64,000 nt of DNA, from NCBI GenBank assembly GCA_025358255.1, contig JANYKC010000054.1, forward strand, positions 47,355-111,354. Direction: 5' to 3'. The stretch's first letter is position 1, and each line of letters opens with the position of its first letter. Both the position numbers and the translations under genes were made by a program. The DNA comes from Spirochaetaceae bacterium (lineage in GTDB: Bacteria > Spirochaetota > Spirochaetia > Treponematales > Rectinemataceae). The notes under the pieces were generated by a model. The model was not told the origin of the DNA. It saw nothing but the letters and a program-made list of their open reading frames with translations, and ran no database searches. This document shows positions 33,064 to 42,033 of the stretch, piece after piece.

Positions 33064-34890
33064 TCAAGGAAAGCCCGCGTCCGCGACGCTTTCGGCCTCA
33101 TCGAGGACATAGCGGGAAAGGAGCGATTCCACGGCCGCTATGGCCTGCGCGTTGCGGGCCGAGAGGCCCGAGACCGAGGCCGAAGCCTCCGCGATGGAGG
33201 AGGCGCTGCGCTCGATGCCGACAGCCACGTCACGCAAGGAGGTGGTGGCATGCTCGAGCTCGCCCATCTCGGTCCCGATTGCCTTGGAGCCCTCACGGAG
33301 CTCCTGGGAGCCCGCGCGGACCCTGGCCGTCACCTCGTTGATCGAGGCGAGCCCCTCCAGGGCAAGCCTCGAGCCCTCCCGCTGTTCGGCCAAGGAGGCG
33401 TTGATCTCGCGCTCCAGGGCCGCGACGGTGCCGAGGAGCCCCGAGACCGCGGCAAAGGCCGCGCGGGCGGAATCCGAGCTCGCGACCGCGCCCTCGATGG
33501 ACTTGCGGATGCCGCCGATGTCCCGGCTGATCTCCTTGGACTGCTTGGCCGCGCTTTCCGCGAGGCCCCTGATCTCGTCGGCGACGACCGCGAAACCCCG
33601 GCCTGCGTCCCCGGCGTGGGCCGCCTCGATGGCGGCGTTCATCGCCAGGAGGTTTGTCTTGGCCGCGATGCCGGAGACCACGACATTGGCCTCGCGGAGC
33701 GTTTCCGATTGGACGGCGATGCTGGCCACCACGGTGGAAACGCCCTCGAGCTTCTCCCTTCCCGCTTCCGAGGCGCTCACAAGCTCCGCGAAGCTCGAGC
33801 CGAGGCGCTCGATGCCCTCGCCCACCGACCGGATATTGCCGACCATCTGCTCGATCGAGGAGGAGGATGATGAGACCCCGGCCGCCTGCCGCTCGATCTC
33901 CTGGTCAAGCCCCTCGATCGTCTGCGTCATGTTCCGTACGGTGGCCGCTGTCTCCTCGACTCCGGCGCTCTGGTTCTCCACGTTGTTCCGCACGCCGGAG
34001 ACCGCCGCGGCCACCTCGGCCGCCGCCAGGTCGGATACCTTCATGCTGGTCTGCAGGTTGGCTCCCACATAGGCCAGCTCGTCCACCGAAGCGCGGATTG
34101 CGCTGATCTGTTTCGAGAGCTCGCCCGACATCCCCTCCAAGGCGCGCGCAAGGTCCCCGAATTCGTCGCGTCTCCCCAGCAGCCTGGCGCCAAGGGAGAT
34201 CGTGAGCTCGCCATCGGCGATGCGGGAGGCGGAATCCACCGCCGCCAGGAGGGGCCGGGAGAAAAAACGCCCCATGGCGAGGGCCATGGCCACCGAGGCA
34301 AGGATCTCCAGGACAAGGAGGATGCCGACCACGAGGGTCGAGGAAGCGAAGGAGCCGCGTGAGGCCGTGGCGAGCTTCGCACCGGTGCCGACGAACTCCG
34401 AGATCATGCGCTGGAGGGTGGAATCGGCCTTGGCCGCGCCATTGCCCAGGAGCTGGAACATATAGGCCTGTGCCAAGGCCTTGTTGCCCATCCTCGCGGC
34501 GTTCAGGAGGTCACCGAGGGTTATCTTGTACTCCGTCCAGATGTTCCCGAAGACCTGGAGGGAATCGCGGAACTCCCCGGGCCTGCTCATCGGGATGAGC
34601 TCGCCGACGATGGCCTCGATATGGGCCTTTTTCTCCTCGGCGAGAGCCAGGTTGGCGTCGACGTCCTGGAGGGCGCCCAGGCCGCGGATCACGGGCTCCA
34701 TCCTGAGCGTGTCGCCGTAAAGGGAAAAGAGGCGATCCAGCGGCGCGGTGGTTTCCGCATACATCCGTTCCATCTGCCCCGAGAGCTTGCCGAGATACAG
34801 CATGCCGATGGCGCCGGCAAGGGCTCCCACAAGGGCGATCGCAAGGAAGGCGGCAAGGAGCCGCTTGACGACGCTGGATCGGGAAGCCAT
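33064..34890 (-). CDS. Methyl-accepting chemotaxis protein (chemoreceptor 3)
   Basis: A 608-residue chemoreceptor paralogous to chemoreceptor 2 along its whole length; both start MA(S/T)R and share LLAAF(I/L)A(V/I)ALVGALAG. The sensor region (34-185) is the most diverged part. HAMP includes [20 protein letters not shown] and the tip reads [20 protein letters not shown] then [20 protein letters not shown]. The ATG at 34890 has GGAGGTTCC upstream. A gap of 78 bases separates it from chemoreceptor 2, with no clear terminator, so both may be co-transcribed. Tandem duplication followed by sensor divergence is the simplest origin. Confidence 0.93.
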   Translation of the reverse strand: MASRSSVVKRLLAAFLAIALVGALAGAIGMLYLGKLSGQMERMYAETTAPLDRLFSLYGDTLRMEPVIRGLGALQDVDANLALAEEKKAHIEAIVGELIPMSRPGEFRDSLQVFGNIWTEYKITLGDLLNAARMGNKALAQAYMFQLLGNGAAKADSTLQRMISEFVGTGAKLATASRGSFASSTLVVGILLVLEILASVAMALAMGRFFSRPLLAAVDSASRIADGELTISLGARLLGRRDEFGDLARALEGMSGELSKQISAIRASVDELAYVGANLQTSMKVSDLAAAEVAAAVSGVRNNVENQSAGVEETAATVRNMTQTIEGLDQEIERQAAGVSSSSSSIEQMVGNIRSVGEGIERLGSSFAELVSASEAGREKLEGVSTVVASIAVQSETLREANVVVSGIAAKTNLLAMNAAIEAAHAGDAGRGFAVVADEIRGLAESAAKQSKEISRDIGGIRKSIEGAVASSDSARAAFAAVSGLLGTVAALEREINASLAEQREGSRLALEGLASINEVTARVRAGSQELREGSKAIGTEMGELEHATTSLRDVAVGIERSASSIAEASASVSGLSARNAQAIAAVESLLSRYVLDEAESVADAGFP

Positions 34891-34983
34891 GGCTGGAACC
34901 TCCGGGGACTTCGTGCGGATTCGGAAAGACCCAGTTAAGTCCGCGCGAGCCCGCTTGTCAATTCAAAACGTCGATTCCGCGCG

Positions 34984-36099
34984 TTATGCGAGCCGGTCCG
35001 GGTTCAGCCCTTCCAGCTCCGCCACGACAAAGATGCCATCCTTGCGCACGAGGCGGCCATCGAACCAGATCTCCCCGCCTCCCCATTCCGGCCTCTGGAT
35101 GAGGACGATGTCCCAGTGGAGGGCGGAGCGGTTGCCGTTGAAGCAGTCTTCGTAGGAGTTGCCCGGCGTGAAGTGGATCGAGCCCGCTATCTTCTCGTCG
35201 AAGAGGGTCTCCCGCATCGGCTTGAGGATGTAGGGATTGACACCGAGGGCGAACTCGCCCACGTAGCGCGCGCCTTCGTCGATGTCCAGGACCCGGTTGA
35301 TCCGCTGCGTGTCATTGGCGCTTGCCTCCACGATCCTGCCGCCCTTGAACTCGAAGCGGACGTTCTCGAAACAAAAGCCGTCGTGCTCGGTCTGGGTGTT
35401 GTAGGCGATGACGCCTTCGACGCTGTCCCGCACCGGGGCGCTGTAGACCTCGCCGTCGGGGATATTCAGCTCCCCGTCGCACTTGACGGGCGGGAGGCCC
35501 TTGATCGAGAAGGACAGGTCGGTGCCTGGGGCGACGAGGCGGACGCGGTCGGTCTTCGCCATGAGCTCCACAAGGGGGTCCATCGCCTTGGACATCCTCG
35601 CGTAGTCGAGGGTGCACACCTCGAAATACCAGTCCTCGAAGGCCTCCTCGCTCATGCCCGCTAGCTGGGCGAACGCTGGCGAGGGATAGCGGAGGACCAC
35701 CCAGCGGGTATGCGGGAGCCGCTCCTCGATGTGGACGCCCTTCCAGATGTGGCGGTTGTAGAGGTCGAGCTTGTCCCCCGGCATGTCCGACCAGGCCGAG
35801 GCGTTGGCCAGGGAGGTGAAGCCGATGTAGCAGTCCATCTCCTTCATCCGGTCGCGCTCGAACCTAGCCTGCAGCGCCACCTGCCCCTCCGTCGCCCGGT
35901 GGAAGAGGGCGCGGTCGACGGTCCGGTCGCGAAGGGTCACGAAGGGCAGGCCGCCGGCGTCATGGACGGCCTCCACGATGGCGCGGACAAAGGCGGCCTC
36001 GGCATTGTTGTCCTGCACAAGCACCTTCTCGCCGGGCTTCACCTTGGTCGAGTAGTTCACGAGGATATGGGCGAGTTTCCTGAGCCTCGAATCGATCAC
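34984..36099 (-). CDS. Aminopeptidase, M29 (AmpS/thermophilic aminopeptidase) family
   Basis: A 371-residue cytoplasmic metallo-aminopeptidase releasing N-terminal residues from peptides. Family blocks: LAHILVNYSTKVKPGEKVLV at the N-terminus, IPDGEVYSAPVRDSVEGVIA with a metal-binding glutamate, VGEFALGVNPYILKPMRETL, then SIHFTPGNSYEDC and SALHWDIVLI with conserved histidines. Start GTG at 36099 has AAGGAG 8 bases upstream; the frame stays open beyond it into unrelated sequence. Copy B of the 20-bp dispersed repeat lies about 17 bases upstream, inside the presumed leader. It is a single-gene unit divergent from the DUF493 gene. Confidence 0.9.
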   Translation of the reverse strand: MIDSRLRKLAHILVNYSTKVKPGEKVLVQDNNAEAAFVRAIVEAVHDAGGLPFVTLRDRTVDRALFHRATEGQVALQARFERDRMKEMDCYIGFTSLANASAWSDMPGDKLDLYNRHIWKGVHIEERLPHTRWVVLRYPSPAFAQLAGMSEEAFEDWYFEVCTLDYARMSKAMDPLVELMAKTDRVRLVAPGTDLSFSIKGLPPVKCDGELNIPDGEVYSAPVRDSVEGVIAYNTQTEHDGFCFENVRFEFKGGRIVEASANDTQRINRVLDIDEGARYVGEFALGVNPYILKPMRETLFDEKIAGSIHFTPGNSYEDCFNGNRSALHWDIVLIQRPEWGGGEIWFDGRLVRKDGIFVVAELEGLNPDRLA

Positions 36100-36115
36100 G
36101 GGGAGCTCCTTTTTT

Positions 36116-36135
36116 GGTGCATCGAAGATTGTTGG
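36116..36135 (+). repeat. Dispersed 20-bp repeat, copy B (upstream of M29 aminopeptidase)
   Basis: GGTGCATCGAAGATTGTTGG, identical over 20 bases to the reverse complement of copy A at 5046-5065. It lies just upstream of the ribosome site of the minus-strand aminopeptidase gene, next to a TTTTTT run. Confidence 0.75.
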
Positions 36136-36242
36136 GAGCCGGCGCCATATTCCGGCGGCCGGACATTCTAACCCGGAAAGCGGGCTTTCAGGCAAGGGAA
36201 TCGAATTCCAGCACGAAGGCCGTCCCCCGTTGGCCAGAGGGA

Positions 36243-36262
36243 GAGGGGCAGGCAAGCCCCTC
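36243..36262. other. Stem-loop in the aminopeptidase/DUF493 divergent region
   Basis: A perfect 7-bp stem, GAGGGGC / GCCCCTC, with loop AGGCAA. There is no T-run on either side. Function unknown; it could be part of a regulatory site or a small dispersed palindrome. Confidence 0.4.
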
Positions 36263-36316
36263 CCAAGGACGGGCAGGCAGTCGCCCACGGCCGCTTGCGG
36301 CGACAATGCTCCTGCC

Positions 36317-36346
36317 TCGACAGCCGGCTCCCGGCCGTGCCATGAT
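36317..36346 (+). promoter_or_regulatory. Promoter placing a possibly leaderless start at the DUF493 gene
   Basis: A -35 TCGACA (36317-36322), an 18-base spacer and -10 CATGAT (36341-36346), with the ATG beginning 6 bases later. No Shine-Dalgarno sequence precedes the ATG. Confidence 0.45.
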
Positions 36347-36351
36347 GTGAC

Positions 36352-36639
36352 ATGGAAGACGCCTGTGACACCGGCCCCTTCGGGACGGCCGAGCTCGAGT
36401 TCCCCGTCTCCTTCGACCTGCGTATCATCTACGTCCTGGCCGGAGGCGCCACGATCGTGGACGACCTCGAGGCCATCTACCGCGCGCTGGCCGTGACCTG
36501 TTCCATGATCCAGGGGGTGGCCAAGCCCGGCGCCAAGTACGGACGCATGGGCTCGCGGCTCCGCTTCGAGTCGAAGGCGCAGATGTACGCCACCTACGAG
36601 GCGATCGCGAAACTGCCCTATGTCAAGACCGCGATCTAG
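36352..36639 (+). CDS. DUF493 (YbeD-like) family protein
   Basis: A 95-residue cytoplasmic protein of the small ferredoxin-like-fold DUF493 family. Family features: FPVSFDLRIIYVLAGG as first strand, GAKYGRMGSRLRFESKAQMY in the place of the usual S-xGKY-sv-v segment, and the closing LPYVKTAI (normally a p-V-k-vl ending). YbeD-like proteins are suspected allosteric regulators but have no settled role. The gene precedes the DUF362 ferredoxin by 31 bases and probably shares its transcript. No ribosome site precedes the ATG, which may be leaderless. Confidence 0.8.
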   Translation: MEDACDTGPFGTAELEFPVSFDLRIIYVLAGGATIVDDLEAIYRALAVTCSMIQGVAKPGAKYGRMGSRLRFESKAQMYATYEAIAKLPYVKTAI

Positions 36640-36670
36640 ACGGCCGCGGTCCGTTCCAAGGAGACATCCG

Positions 36671-37810
36671 ATGACCGACGTCGTCTGCATGGACTGCGCA
36701 AGCTACGAGACCCCTGCCCTGATCGAAAAGCTCGAAGCGGGCATGGCCTTCCTCGGAGGATGGGACAGCTTCGCCAAGCCGGGGATGAAGGTCCTCCTCA
36801 AGGTGAACCTCATCGGCCCCAAGGCGTCACAGACGGCGGCCGTCACCCATTGCGAATTCGTGCGGGCCGTGGTCCGCATCCTGAAGGGGCGCGGCTGCGA
36901 GGTCTGGATCGGCGACTCGGCCGGCGGGGCCATCGCCGGCATCGCCCCGACCGAACGGGGTTTCGAGGTGTCGGGCCTCGCCCGGATCGCGGCGGAGGAA
37001 GGCGCCCTGCTCAAGAACTTCGAGCGTGAGGGCTCGGTCGAACGCCGGCCTGCCGACTCAGGAGACCGCGCCTACTTCCTCGCGAAACCGCTCTTCGACG
37101 CCGACCTGGTCATCAACCTGCCGAAGCTCAAGACCCACTCGGCGGCCACCTACACGGGCGCCTTCAAGAACCTCTTCGGCTGCGTCCCCGGCCTCAAGAA
37201 GGCCGAGTACCACCGGATCGCGCCCAACACGCATGAGTTCGGACGCATCATCGCCGACATCAACCTCTGCGTCAGGCCCGGCCTCCACATCATGGACGGC
37301 ATCGTCGCGATGCAGGGGCGGGGTCCCACGGCAGGCACGCCCTATCCTTCCGGGAAGATCCTTTTCTCGACCGACCCCCTTGCCCTCGACGCGGTCGCCT
37401 GCGCGATGCTCGGGGTCGAGCTTGCGGGATTGCCCATCTTCGATTCCGCGCGGGAAAGGGACCTGGGTCAGTGGCGCCTGCCCGCCATCCACCTCGTCGG
37501 CGACCATGCCACGCCTCCACCGCTTCCCGGCTTCGAGGTGCCCAAGGCTATGAAGGTCGGCGCGACGGGCGGAAGGTTTTTCGGCGTGATGATCAACTTC
37601 ATGAAGCGGCGCCCCGTGGTCGACCTTGCCGCCTGCAAGGACTGCGGCGCCTGCGTCGAGTCCTGCCCGGTGAAGGCCATCGACCGGCCGACCAAGAGGA
37701 TCGATTACACCGCCTGCATCGAATGCCTTTGCTGCCATGAGCTGTGCATGCACGAGGCGATCGCGATCAAGCCGACGAACCGCCTCATGGCCCTGCTGTC
37801 CCGAAGCTAG
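36671..37810 (+). CDS. DUF362 domain protein with two C-terminal [4Fe-4S] clusters
   Basis: A 379-residue protein. The DUF362 part covers residues 1-300: VLLKVNLIGPKASQTAAVTH, IGDSAGGAI, LINLPKLKTHSAATYTGAFK-type sequence (here VINLPKLKTH) and FSTDPLALDAVACAMLGVEL. The C-terminus has two ferredoxin motifs, CKDCGACVESCPVKAID and CIECLCCHELCMHEAI. Proteins of this type are common in anaerobes as putative electron-transfer or redox enzymes with unknown substrates. ATG 36671 has AAGGAGAC upstream; a longer frame to 36620 overlaps the DUF493 gene and was not used. Its 3' end faces the GH28 gene with a 15-base gap. Confidence 0.88.
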   Translation: MTDVVCMDCASYETPALIEKLEAGMAFLGGWDSFAKPGMKVLLKVNLIGPKASQTAAVTHCEFVRAVVRILKGRGCEVWIGDSAGGAIAGIAPTERGFEVSGLARIAAEEGALLKNFEREGSVERRPADSGDRAYFLAKPLFDADLVINLPKLKTHSAATYTGAFKNLFGCVPGLKKAEYHRIAPNTHEFGRIIADINLCVRPGLHIMDGIVAMQGRGPTAGTPYPSGKILFSTDPLALDAVACAMLGVELAGLPIFDSARERDLGQWRLPAIHLVGDHATPPPLPGFEVPKAMKVGATGGRFFGVMINFMKRRPVVDLAACKDCGACVESCPVKAIDRPTKRIDYTACIECLCCHELCMHEAIAIKPTNRLMALLSRS

Positions 37811-37825
37811 CGCCTCACGCCGCCG

Positions 37826-39238
37826 TCAGGCGAGGAGGCTTCCTCCATCGGGCACTTCGTTGTCCACAAGGCGAAGCCCCATCCCTTGGCCTTCGGGAAG
37901 GCCGACCAGGGCAGCTCCGCGGACCGACGAGCGGCAATGCCGGAGGACACCTTCCGCCTCGCCTGAGAAATCGAAGGCAGGACCCTCGTGGCCCGCGATC
38001 GAGACGGACTCGAGCCTGAGTCCCCGGACATTCCTCGAAAGGAATCCCCGGCGGCGCAGCAATTCCATGCCATCGGCCATCTCGGGCTCGGAAGGAGGGT
38101 CTCCTTCCTCCCCGCAGGCCAGCTCGATCGCGATGTCGCGGAGCTCGAGGTCCTCGACCGGCGATTCGGGAAGGCCTTCTATCCACGCGGCGGCGACCCT
38201 TGCGCCGCGCGCGCTCATGCCGGAAAGGCTCACCCGCCGCACGCGGGGCGTGCCCTCCCCCACCGGCCGATGGCCGCGGTCGGCCACGAGGCCATCGCCC
38301 TTCGCGCCGCAGTGGTAGCGCAGGTTGATGGCGAGGGGGCAGCCCACGCCTTCCATCACGATGTTCGAGATCCTGATGTCCTCGACGGTGCCGCCGCGTC
38401 CCCGGCGCGACTTTATCCGGATGCCGCGGTCGGTGCCGCGCATGACGCAGTTCGACACCACGACATTGCGGACACAGCCCGACATCTCGCTCCCGATGAC
38501 GATGCCCCCGTGACCGGCCTCGAGGACGCAGTTCGCGATGACGATGTCCGAGCAGGGCAGGCGAAGCCCGGCGGCCTCGGCCTCCGTCCCCGATTTCAGG
38601 GTGATGCAGTCGTCCCCCGCGGAGATGTGGCAAGCCTCTATGACGACGCCCCGGCAGGAGTCGGGGTTGATGCCGTCGGTATTGGGTGAATCGGCGGGGT
38701 TGCGGATCGAGATCCCTGCCACGCGGACCCTCGTGCATCGCACCGGGTTCACCGTCCAGCTCGGGGAGTCCACGAGGGAAAGTCCCTCGATGAGGACATC
38801 GTCGCAATCGGAGAACGCGATGAGGCGCGGGCGGGGATGGGACAGCGCCCCTGCGCGGAAGCGCCGCCACCAATGCGCGCCGCGGCCGTCAATCGTCCCC
38901 CTCCCGGTGAGGGCGACGCGGGACAGGCCGGAGCCGGAGAGGAAGGCCGCGTGGACGGGACGGGATACTCCTTCCCAGCGCGCCTCGACGATGGGGAAGT
39001 CGGCAGGCTCCCCGCTCGCCCGCAGCACCGCCCCCGCCTCGATCCTTAGCTCGACGCCCGAGCGCATGGAAAGGGCGGCGGATAGCCAGGTGCCGGCGGG
39101 GACGGTGACAAGACCGCCGCCGGACCTGCCGGCCGCGTCGATGGCCGCCTGGATGGCCGCCCCGTCGCGCGTGGCGCCGTCACCGACCGCGCCGAAGGAC
39201 CTGACATCAAAGCCCGCCGTCGAGGTAGGCTCCGTCAC
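37826..39238 (-). CDS. Glycoside hydrolase family 28 (polygalacturonase-type)
   Basis: A 470-residue right-handed beta-helix enzyme acting on galacturonans or their oligomers. The N-terminal FDVRSFGAVGDGATRDGAAI is the pectate-lyase-fold start. Catalytic motifs are complete: SPNTDGINPDSC, SAGDDCITLKSG, AGHGGIVIGSEMSG and DRGIRIKSRRGRGG, holding the three catalytic aspartates, the histidine and the RIK substrate-binding pair. No signal peptide is seen, so it should act in the cytoplasm on imported oligogalacturonides. Start GTG at 39238 overlaps the GH105 stop as GTGA, with AAGGG upstream. Last gene of the pectin operon. Confidence 0.92.
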   Translation of the reverse strand: MTEPTSTAGFDVRSFGAVGDGATRDGAAIQAAIDAAGRSGGGLVTVPAGTWLSAALSMRSGVELRIEAGAVLRASGEPADFPIVEARWEGVSRPVHAAFLSGSGLSRVALTGRGTIDGRGAHWWRRFRAGALSHPRPRLIAFSDCDDVLIEGLSLVDSPSWTVNPVRCTRVRVAGISIRNPADSPNTDGINPDSCRGVVIEACHISAGDDCITLKSGTEAEAAGLRLPCSDIVIANCVLEAGHGGIVIGSEMSGCVRNVVVSNCVMRGTDRGIRIKSRRGRGGTVEDIRISNIVMEGVGCPLAINLRYHCGAKGDGLVADRGHRPVGEGTPRVRRVSLSGMSARGARVAAAWIEGLPESPVEDLELRDIAIELACGEEGDPPSEPEMADGMELLRRRGFLSRNVRGLRLESVSIAGHEGPAFDFSGEAEGVLRHCRSSVRGAALVGLPEGQGMGLRLVDNEVPDGGSLLA

Positions 39239-40434
39239 GATGCCCTTCCCTGGCCGCGCCCCAAGGCCGCGTCCTCAATCTCGAGCGCGGCCAGGATAAA
39301 GGGCCCCACGCCCTTGAAATCATCGCTCACGACGGGCTCGGATAGGTAATAGCGGCAGGAGCCATCCCGGTAGGGCTTTCCCCCAAGGCCCGCCACCTGG
39401 CAGATGCCGCCGAGGGAGAGGAGGCCGTCCTTGCCCACAGAGACAAAGCGCTCCACGACCGAGGACCAGGCCTTTTCGGCGGCCGCGAGGAAGGGCGGGG
39501 CGAGGCAGCCGAGGGCGACGCCCCGCGCCAGCGCGTACACGAACATGCAGGAGGCCGATGCCTCGAGGTAATTGGCTTCGCCGGCGGCGCTTTCACCCTC
39601 GGCTGCCCAGTCCATCACCTGCCACCAGAGTCCCGTCGCGGCATCGGCATGGCGACGTACCGCCTCGGCGACGCGGGAGAGCATGGCACACAGGCCTGTC
39701 CTCCCCTCGTGCCCGGAAGGCAGGAGTCCTATGCAGTCGACAAGGGCCATCGCGAACCAGCCCATGGCCCTTCCCCAGGCATGGGGCGAGCGCCCGCTCA
39801 AGGGATCGGACCACGCTTCCTTGCGCGATTCGTCCCAGGCGTGCCGAAGGAGGCCGGTCGCCGTATCCAGGCAATGCTCCTCGGCGAGGCGGAACCAGGC
39901 AAGGATATCCTCGACGCCGGCGCGGCCCGCGCCGCTTTCGAGGCTCGCGCGGAGGTAGAACGGAGCGGCCATGTAGAGGCCGTCAAGCCAGAGCTGGTTT
40001 GGATAGATGCCCTTGTGCCAGAAGGCGCCCGAGGGCGAGCGGGGCTGGGCGCGCAGCTGTCCCCTGAGGACCGCGATCGCCGCCGCCCAGCGTGGATCCG
40101 AGCTCCCACGGGCCAGGTCGAGAAGGAGGACGCCGGGCCGGACCTGGTCGAGGTTCCAGTCCTCGAGCCGGTAGCCGGCGATCCTGCCGTCCGGACCGAC
40201 CAGGCCCTCGAGGACATCGCGCACGAGAGGCAGGAGGCCTGTGCCCCCCCTGCGCCGCCCTACCTCCGCCAGGGCATGGAGGACGAGGCCATCCTCGTAC
40301 CTCCAGCGGAATTCCGCCGCCGGGCGCCGCCCCGTGACGGAGGCGGAGGCGGCGAGGGAAAGCGCCGCCCCGCCTGGGACCGCATCGCCGGAGGGGCGGC
40401 GGGCGGGCGCTCCGGCGTTTGCGCAGGCTTTCAT
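39235..40434 (-). CDS. Unsaturated glucuronyl/rhamnogalacturonyl hydrolase, GH105 (YteR-like)
   Basis: A 399-residue (alpha/alpha)6-barrel hydrolase that removes the unsaturated sugar left by pectin or rhamnogalacturonan lyases. Matches: WRYEDGLVLHALAEVGRR, AFWHKGIYPNQLWLDGLYMA with the catalytic aspartate region, LLRHAWDESRKEAWSDPLSG, HAWGRAMGWFAMALVDCIGL and SEPVVSDDFKGVGPFILAAL. No signal peptide; cytoplasmic. The ATG at 40434 lies 8 bases after the binding-protein stop and has no clear ribosome site, so translation may depend on coupling. The first ~25 residues are Ala/Gly/Pro-rich. It works with the GH28 downstream and the importer upstream. Confidence 0.88.
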   Translation of the reverse strand: MKACANAGAPARRPSGDAVPGGAALSLAASASVTGRRPAAEFRWRYEDGLVLHALAEVGRRRGGTGLLPLVRDVLEGLVGPDGRIAGYRLEDWNLDQVRPGVLLLDLARGSSDPRWAAAIAVLRGQLRAQPRSPSGAFWHKGIYPNQLWLDGLYMAAPFYLRASLESGAGRAGVEDILAWFRLAEEHCLDTATGLLRHAWDESRKEAWSDPLSGRSPHAWGRAMGWFAMALVDCIGLLPSGHEGRTGLCAMLSRVAEAVRRHADAATGLWWQVMDWAAEGESAAGEANYLEASASCMFVYALARGVALGCLAPPFLAAAEKAWSSVVERFVSVGKDGLLSLGGICQVAGLGGKPYRDGSCRYYLSEPVVSDDFKGVGPFILAALEIEDAALGRGQGRAS

Positions 40435-40442
40435 CGCAATTG

Positions 40443-42005
40443 TTACTTTATGAAGCCGGCCTCGAGGACCTGCTTCTTCGCCGCGGCCTCGAATTCCCTG
40501 GCGCCCAACTTGTCCAGCCCCGCGAGGTAGGCGGCCCAGCTTTCCTTCGTGAGGGGCTGGAGGCCGAGGATGAACTTGACCTGGTTCTCCGTGTAGAAAC
40601 GCCAGAAGTCCGAGCCGTTCGCCGGCGGGTTGATGACCAGCGCTCCCGTCTCCTCGCTCCACTTGTTGGCCTTGAAGGCCTCCCAGTAGGAGAGGGGATC
40701 CATCGTCCGGCCCTTGGCGGTCTTGAAGCTCACGTAGCGCACAGCCAGCTCGTTCGCGCTGTTCGTGTAGACATAGTTCTTGAGCTGGAGGAGTGGGGCC
40801 TGGGGCTTGGCGGTGTAGGCCTTGGCAGGCTCGATGCCCGCCACCGAGACGAGGCCCTTGTCGTCCAGGTTGAAGTTCACGCCCTTCTCGCCGAAGCCGA
40901 GGAGGTAGTAGCCCTCGTCGGACTGCATCCACTCGAGGAGCTTGGCGATGGCCGGTCCCTTGCCTTCCTTGACGGCCCTCGCGGAGACGGCCAGGATGCG
41001 GGCGCTCCGCATGAAGGGCCCTTCCGAGCTCTTGCCCTTGGGTCCGATGGGCGTCGGCACCGCGAGCCACTCCCCTTCGGGGAAGTTCACGTCGAAGTCC
41101 TTGTAGTTGGCCTGCATGGCCAACGCCGCATAGCCTTCCGTCATCATGCCGAAGCGGCCCTGCTTCCAGCGCGCCCGGAAGTCGTCCTTCTTGAGGCTCG
41201 CCCAGTCGGGGTCCATGAGCTTCTCGTCGGAGAGGCGCTTCATGAAGAGCATGGCGTCGTAGAATTCGGGCTTCCGCACCTGGAGGCCGAACTTCGCCGC
41301 GCTCGTGATGTCCCAGGTGGCGGCCACGCCGTAGGCGCCGATGATGGCGTCGAAGCGCGAGCCGAGTCCCTGCTGGGCCATCGAGAGCGGCTCGATGTAG
41401 CCGCCGAAGCCGTAGGTGTCGTTCTTGCCGTTGCCGTCGGGGTCCTTCTCCGTGAAGGCCTTGGCGACCGCGTAGAAGTCCTCGATGGTCTTGGGGACCT
41501 TGAGGCCGAGCTTGTCGAGCCAGTCCTTGCGGATCACGAAGCCGTCAGTGCCGGCCAGCGCCCCCGGCTCGGCGAAGCCGTAGAGCTTGCCGTTCAGGGT
41601 GACGAGCTTGTTGCGAACGGTGTCGCTGTAGCGGAGCTTGGTGCGGAAGGGCATCTCCTTGAGGAGGCTGTCCACCGGCGCGATGAGCCCCGCCTTCACG
41701 AGCTTGTACCAGACATCGCGCTGCACCTGGAAAAGGTCGGGCAGGGCGTTGGCCGCCGCCGCCGTGTTGATCTTCGTGTCCTGGTCGGACGAGGTCGAGG
41801 GGAGCTGGACGAGGTTCAGGTTGACCCCGAGCTTGTCCTTGATGATCTGGTATGCCGCCCAGCTGTCCGGCGGCTGGCCGGCTTCGCTGGCGGCCGCGTT
41901 GTACCAGAAGTTGACGTCCGCCGGCTTCGCCTGGGCGAATGCGGGAAGACCTATCCCCGCCGCGACGAGCAGGGCGAGAAGCTTGATCGACAATGTGCGT
42001 GCCAT
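40443..42005 (-). CDS. Extracellular solute-binding protein (LipO/YtcQ type), oligosaccharide importer
   Basis: A 520-residue binding protein with a Sec signal (MARTLSIKLLALLVAAGIGL, cleaved near AFAQA). The length and motifs fit the LipO/YtcQ group that serves aldotetraouronic or rhamnogalacturonan oligomers: SWAAYQIIKDKLGVNLNLVQ, ALPDLFQVQRDVWYKLVKAG, DWLDKLGLKVPKTIEDFYAV and YGFGGYIEPLSMAQQGLG. There is no lipobox cysteine. The ATG at 42005 has a near-perfect AAGGAGGAATTC site. It follows the two permeases and precedes GH105 and GH28, so the ligand is probably an unsaturated pectic oligosaccharide. Confidence 0.9.
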   Translation of the reverse strand: MARTLSIKLLALLVAAGIGLPAFAQAKPADVNFWYNAAASEAGQPPDSWAAYQIIKDKLGVNLNLVQLPSTSSDQDTKINTAAAANALPDLFQVQRDVWYKLVKAGLIAPVDSLLKEMPFRTKLRYSDTVRNKLVTLNGKLYGFAEPGALAGTDGFVIRKDWLDKLGLKVPKTIEDFYAVAKAFTEKDPDGNGKNDTYGFGGYIEPLSMAQQGLGSRFDAIIGAYGVAATWDITSAAKFGLQVRKPEFYDAMLFMKRLSDEKLMDPDWASLKKDDFRARWKQGRFGMMTEGYAALAMQANYKDFDVNFPEGEWLAVPTPIGPKGKSSEGPFMRSARILAVSARAVKEGKGPAIAKLLEWMQSDEGYYLLGFGEKGVNFNLDDKGLVSVAGIEPAKAYTAKPQAPLLQLKNYVYTNSANELAVRYVSFKTAKGRTMDPLSYWEAFKANKWSEETGALVINPPANGSDFWRFYTENQVKFILGLQPLTKESWAAYLAGLDKLGAREFEAAAKKQVLEAGFIK

Positions 42006-42033
42006 CGAATTCCTCCTTAGGCAGTTTCTTTCG

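Noticed and set aside
40419-42020. Open frame of about 530 codons antisense to the pectin-operon binding protein
   Set aside because: Shadow of a high-GC gene; the sense frame has a signal peptide, ribosome site and family motifs.
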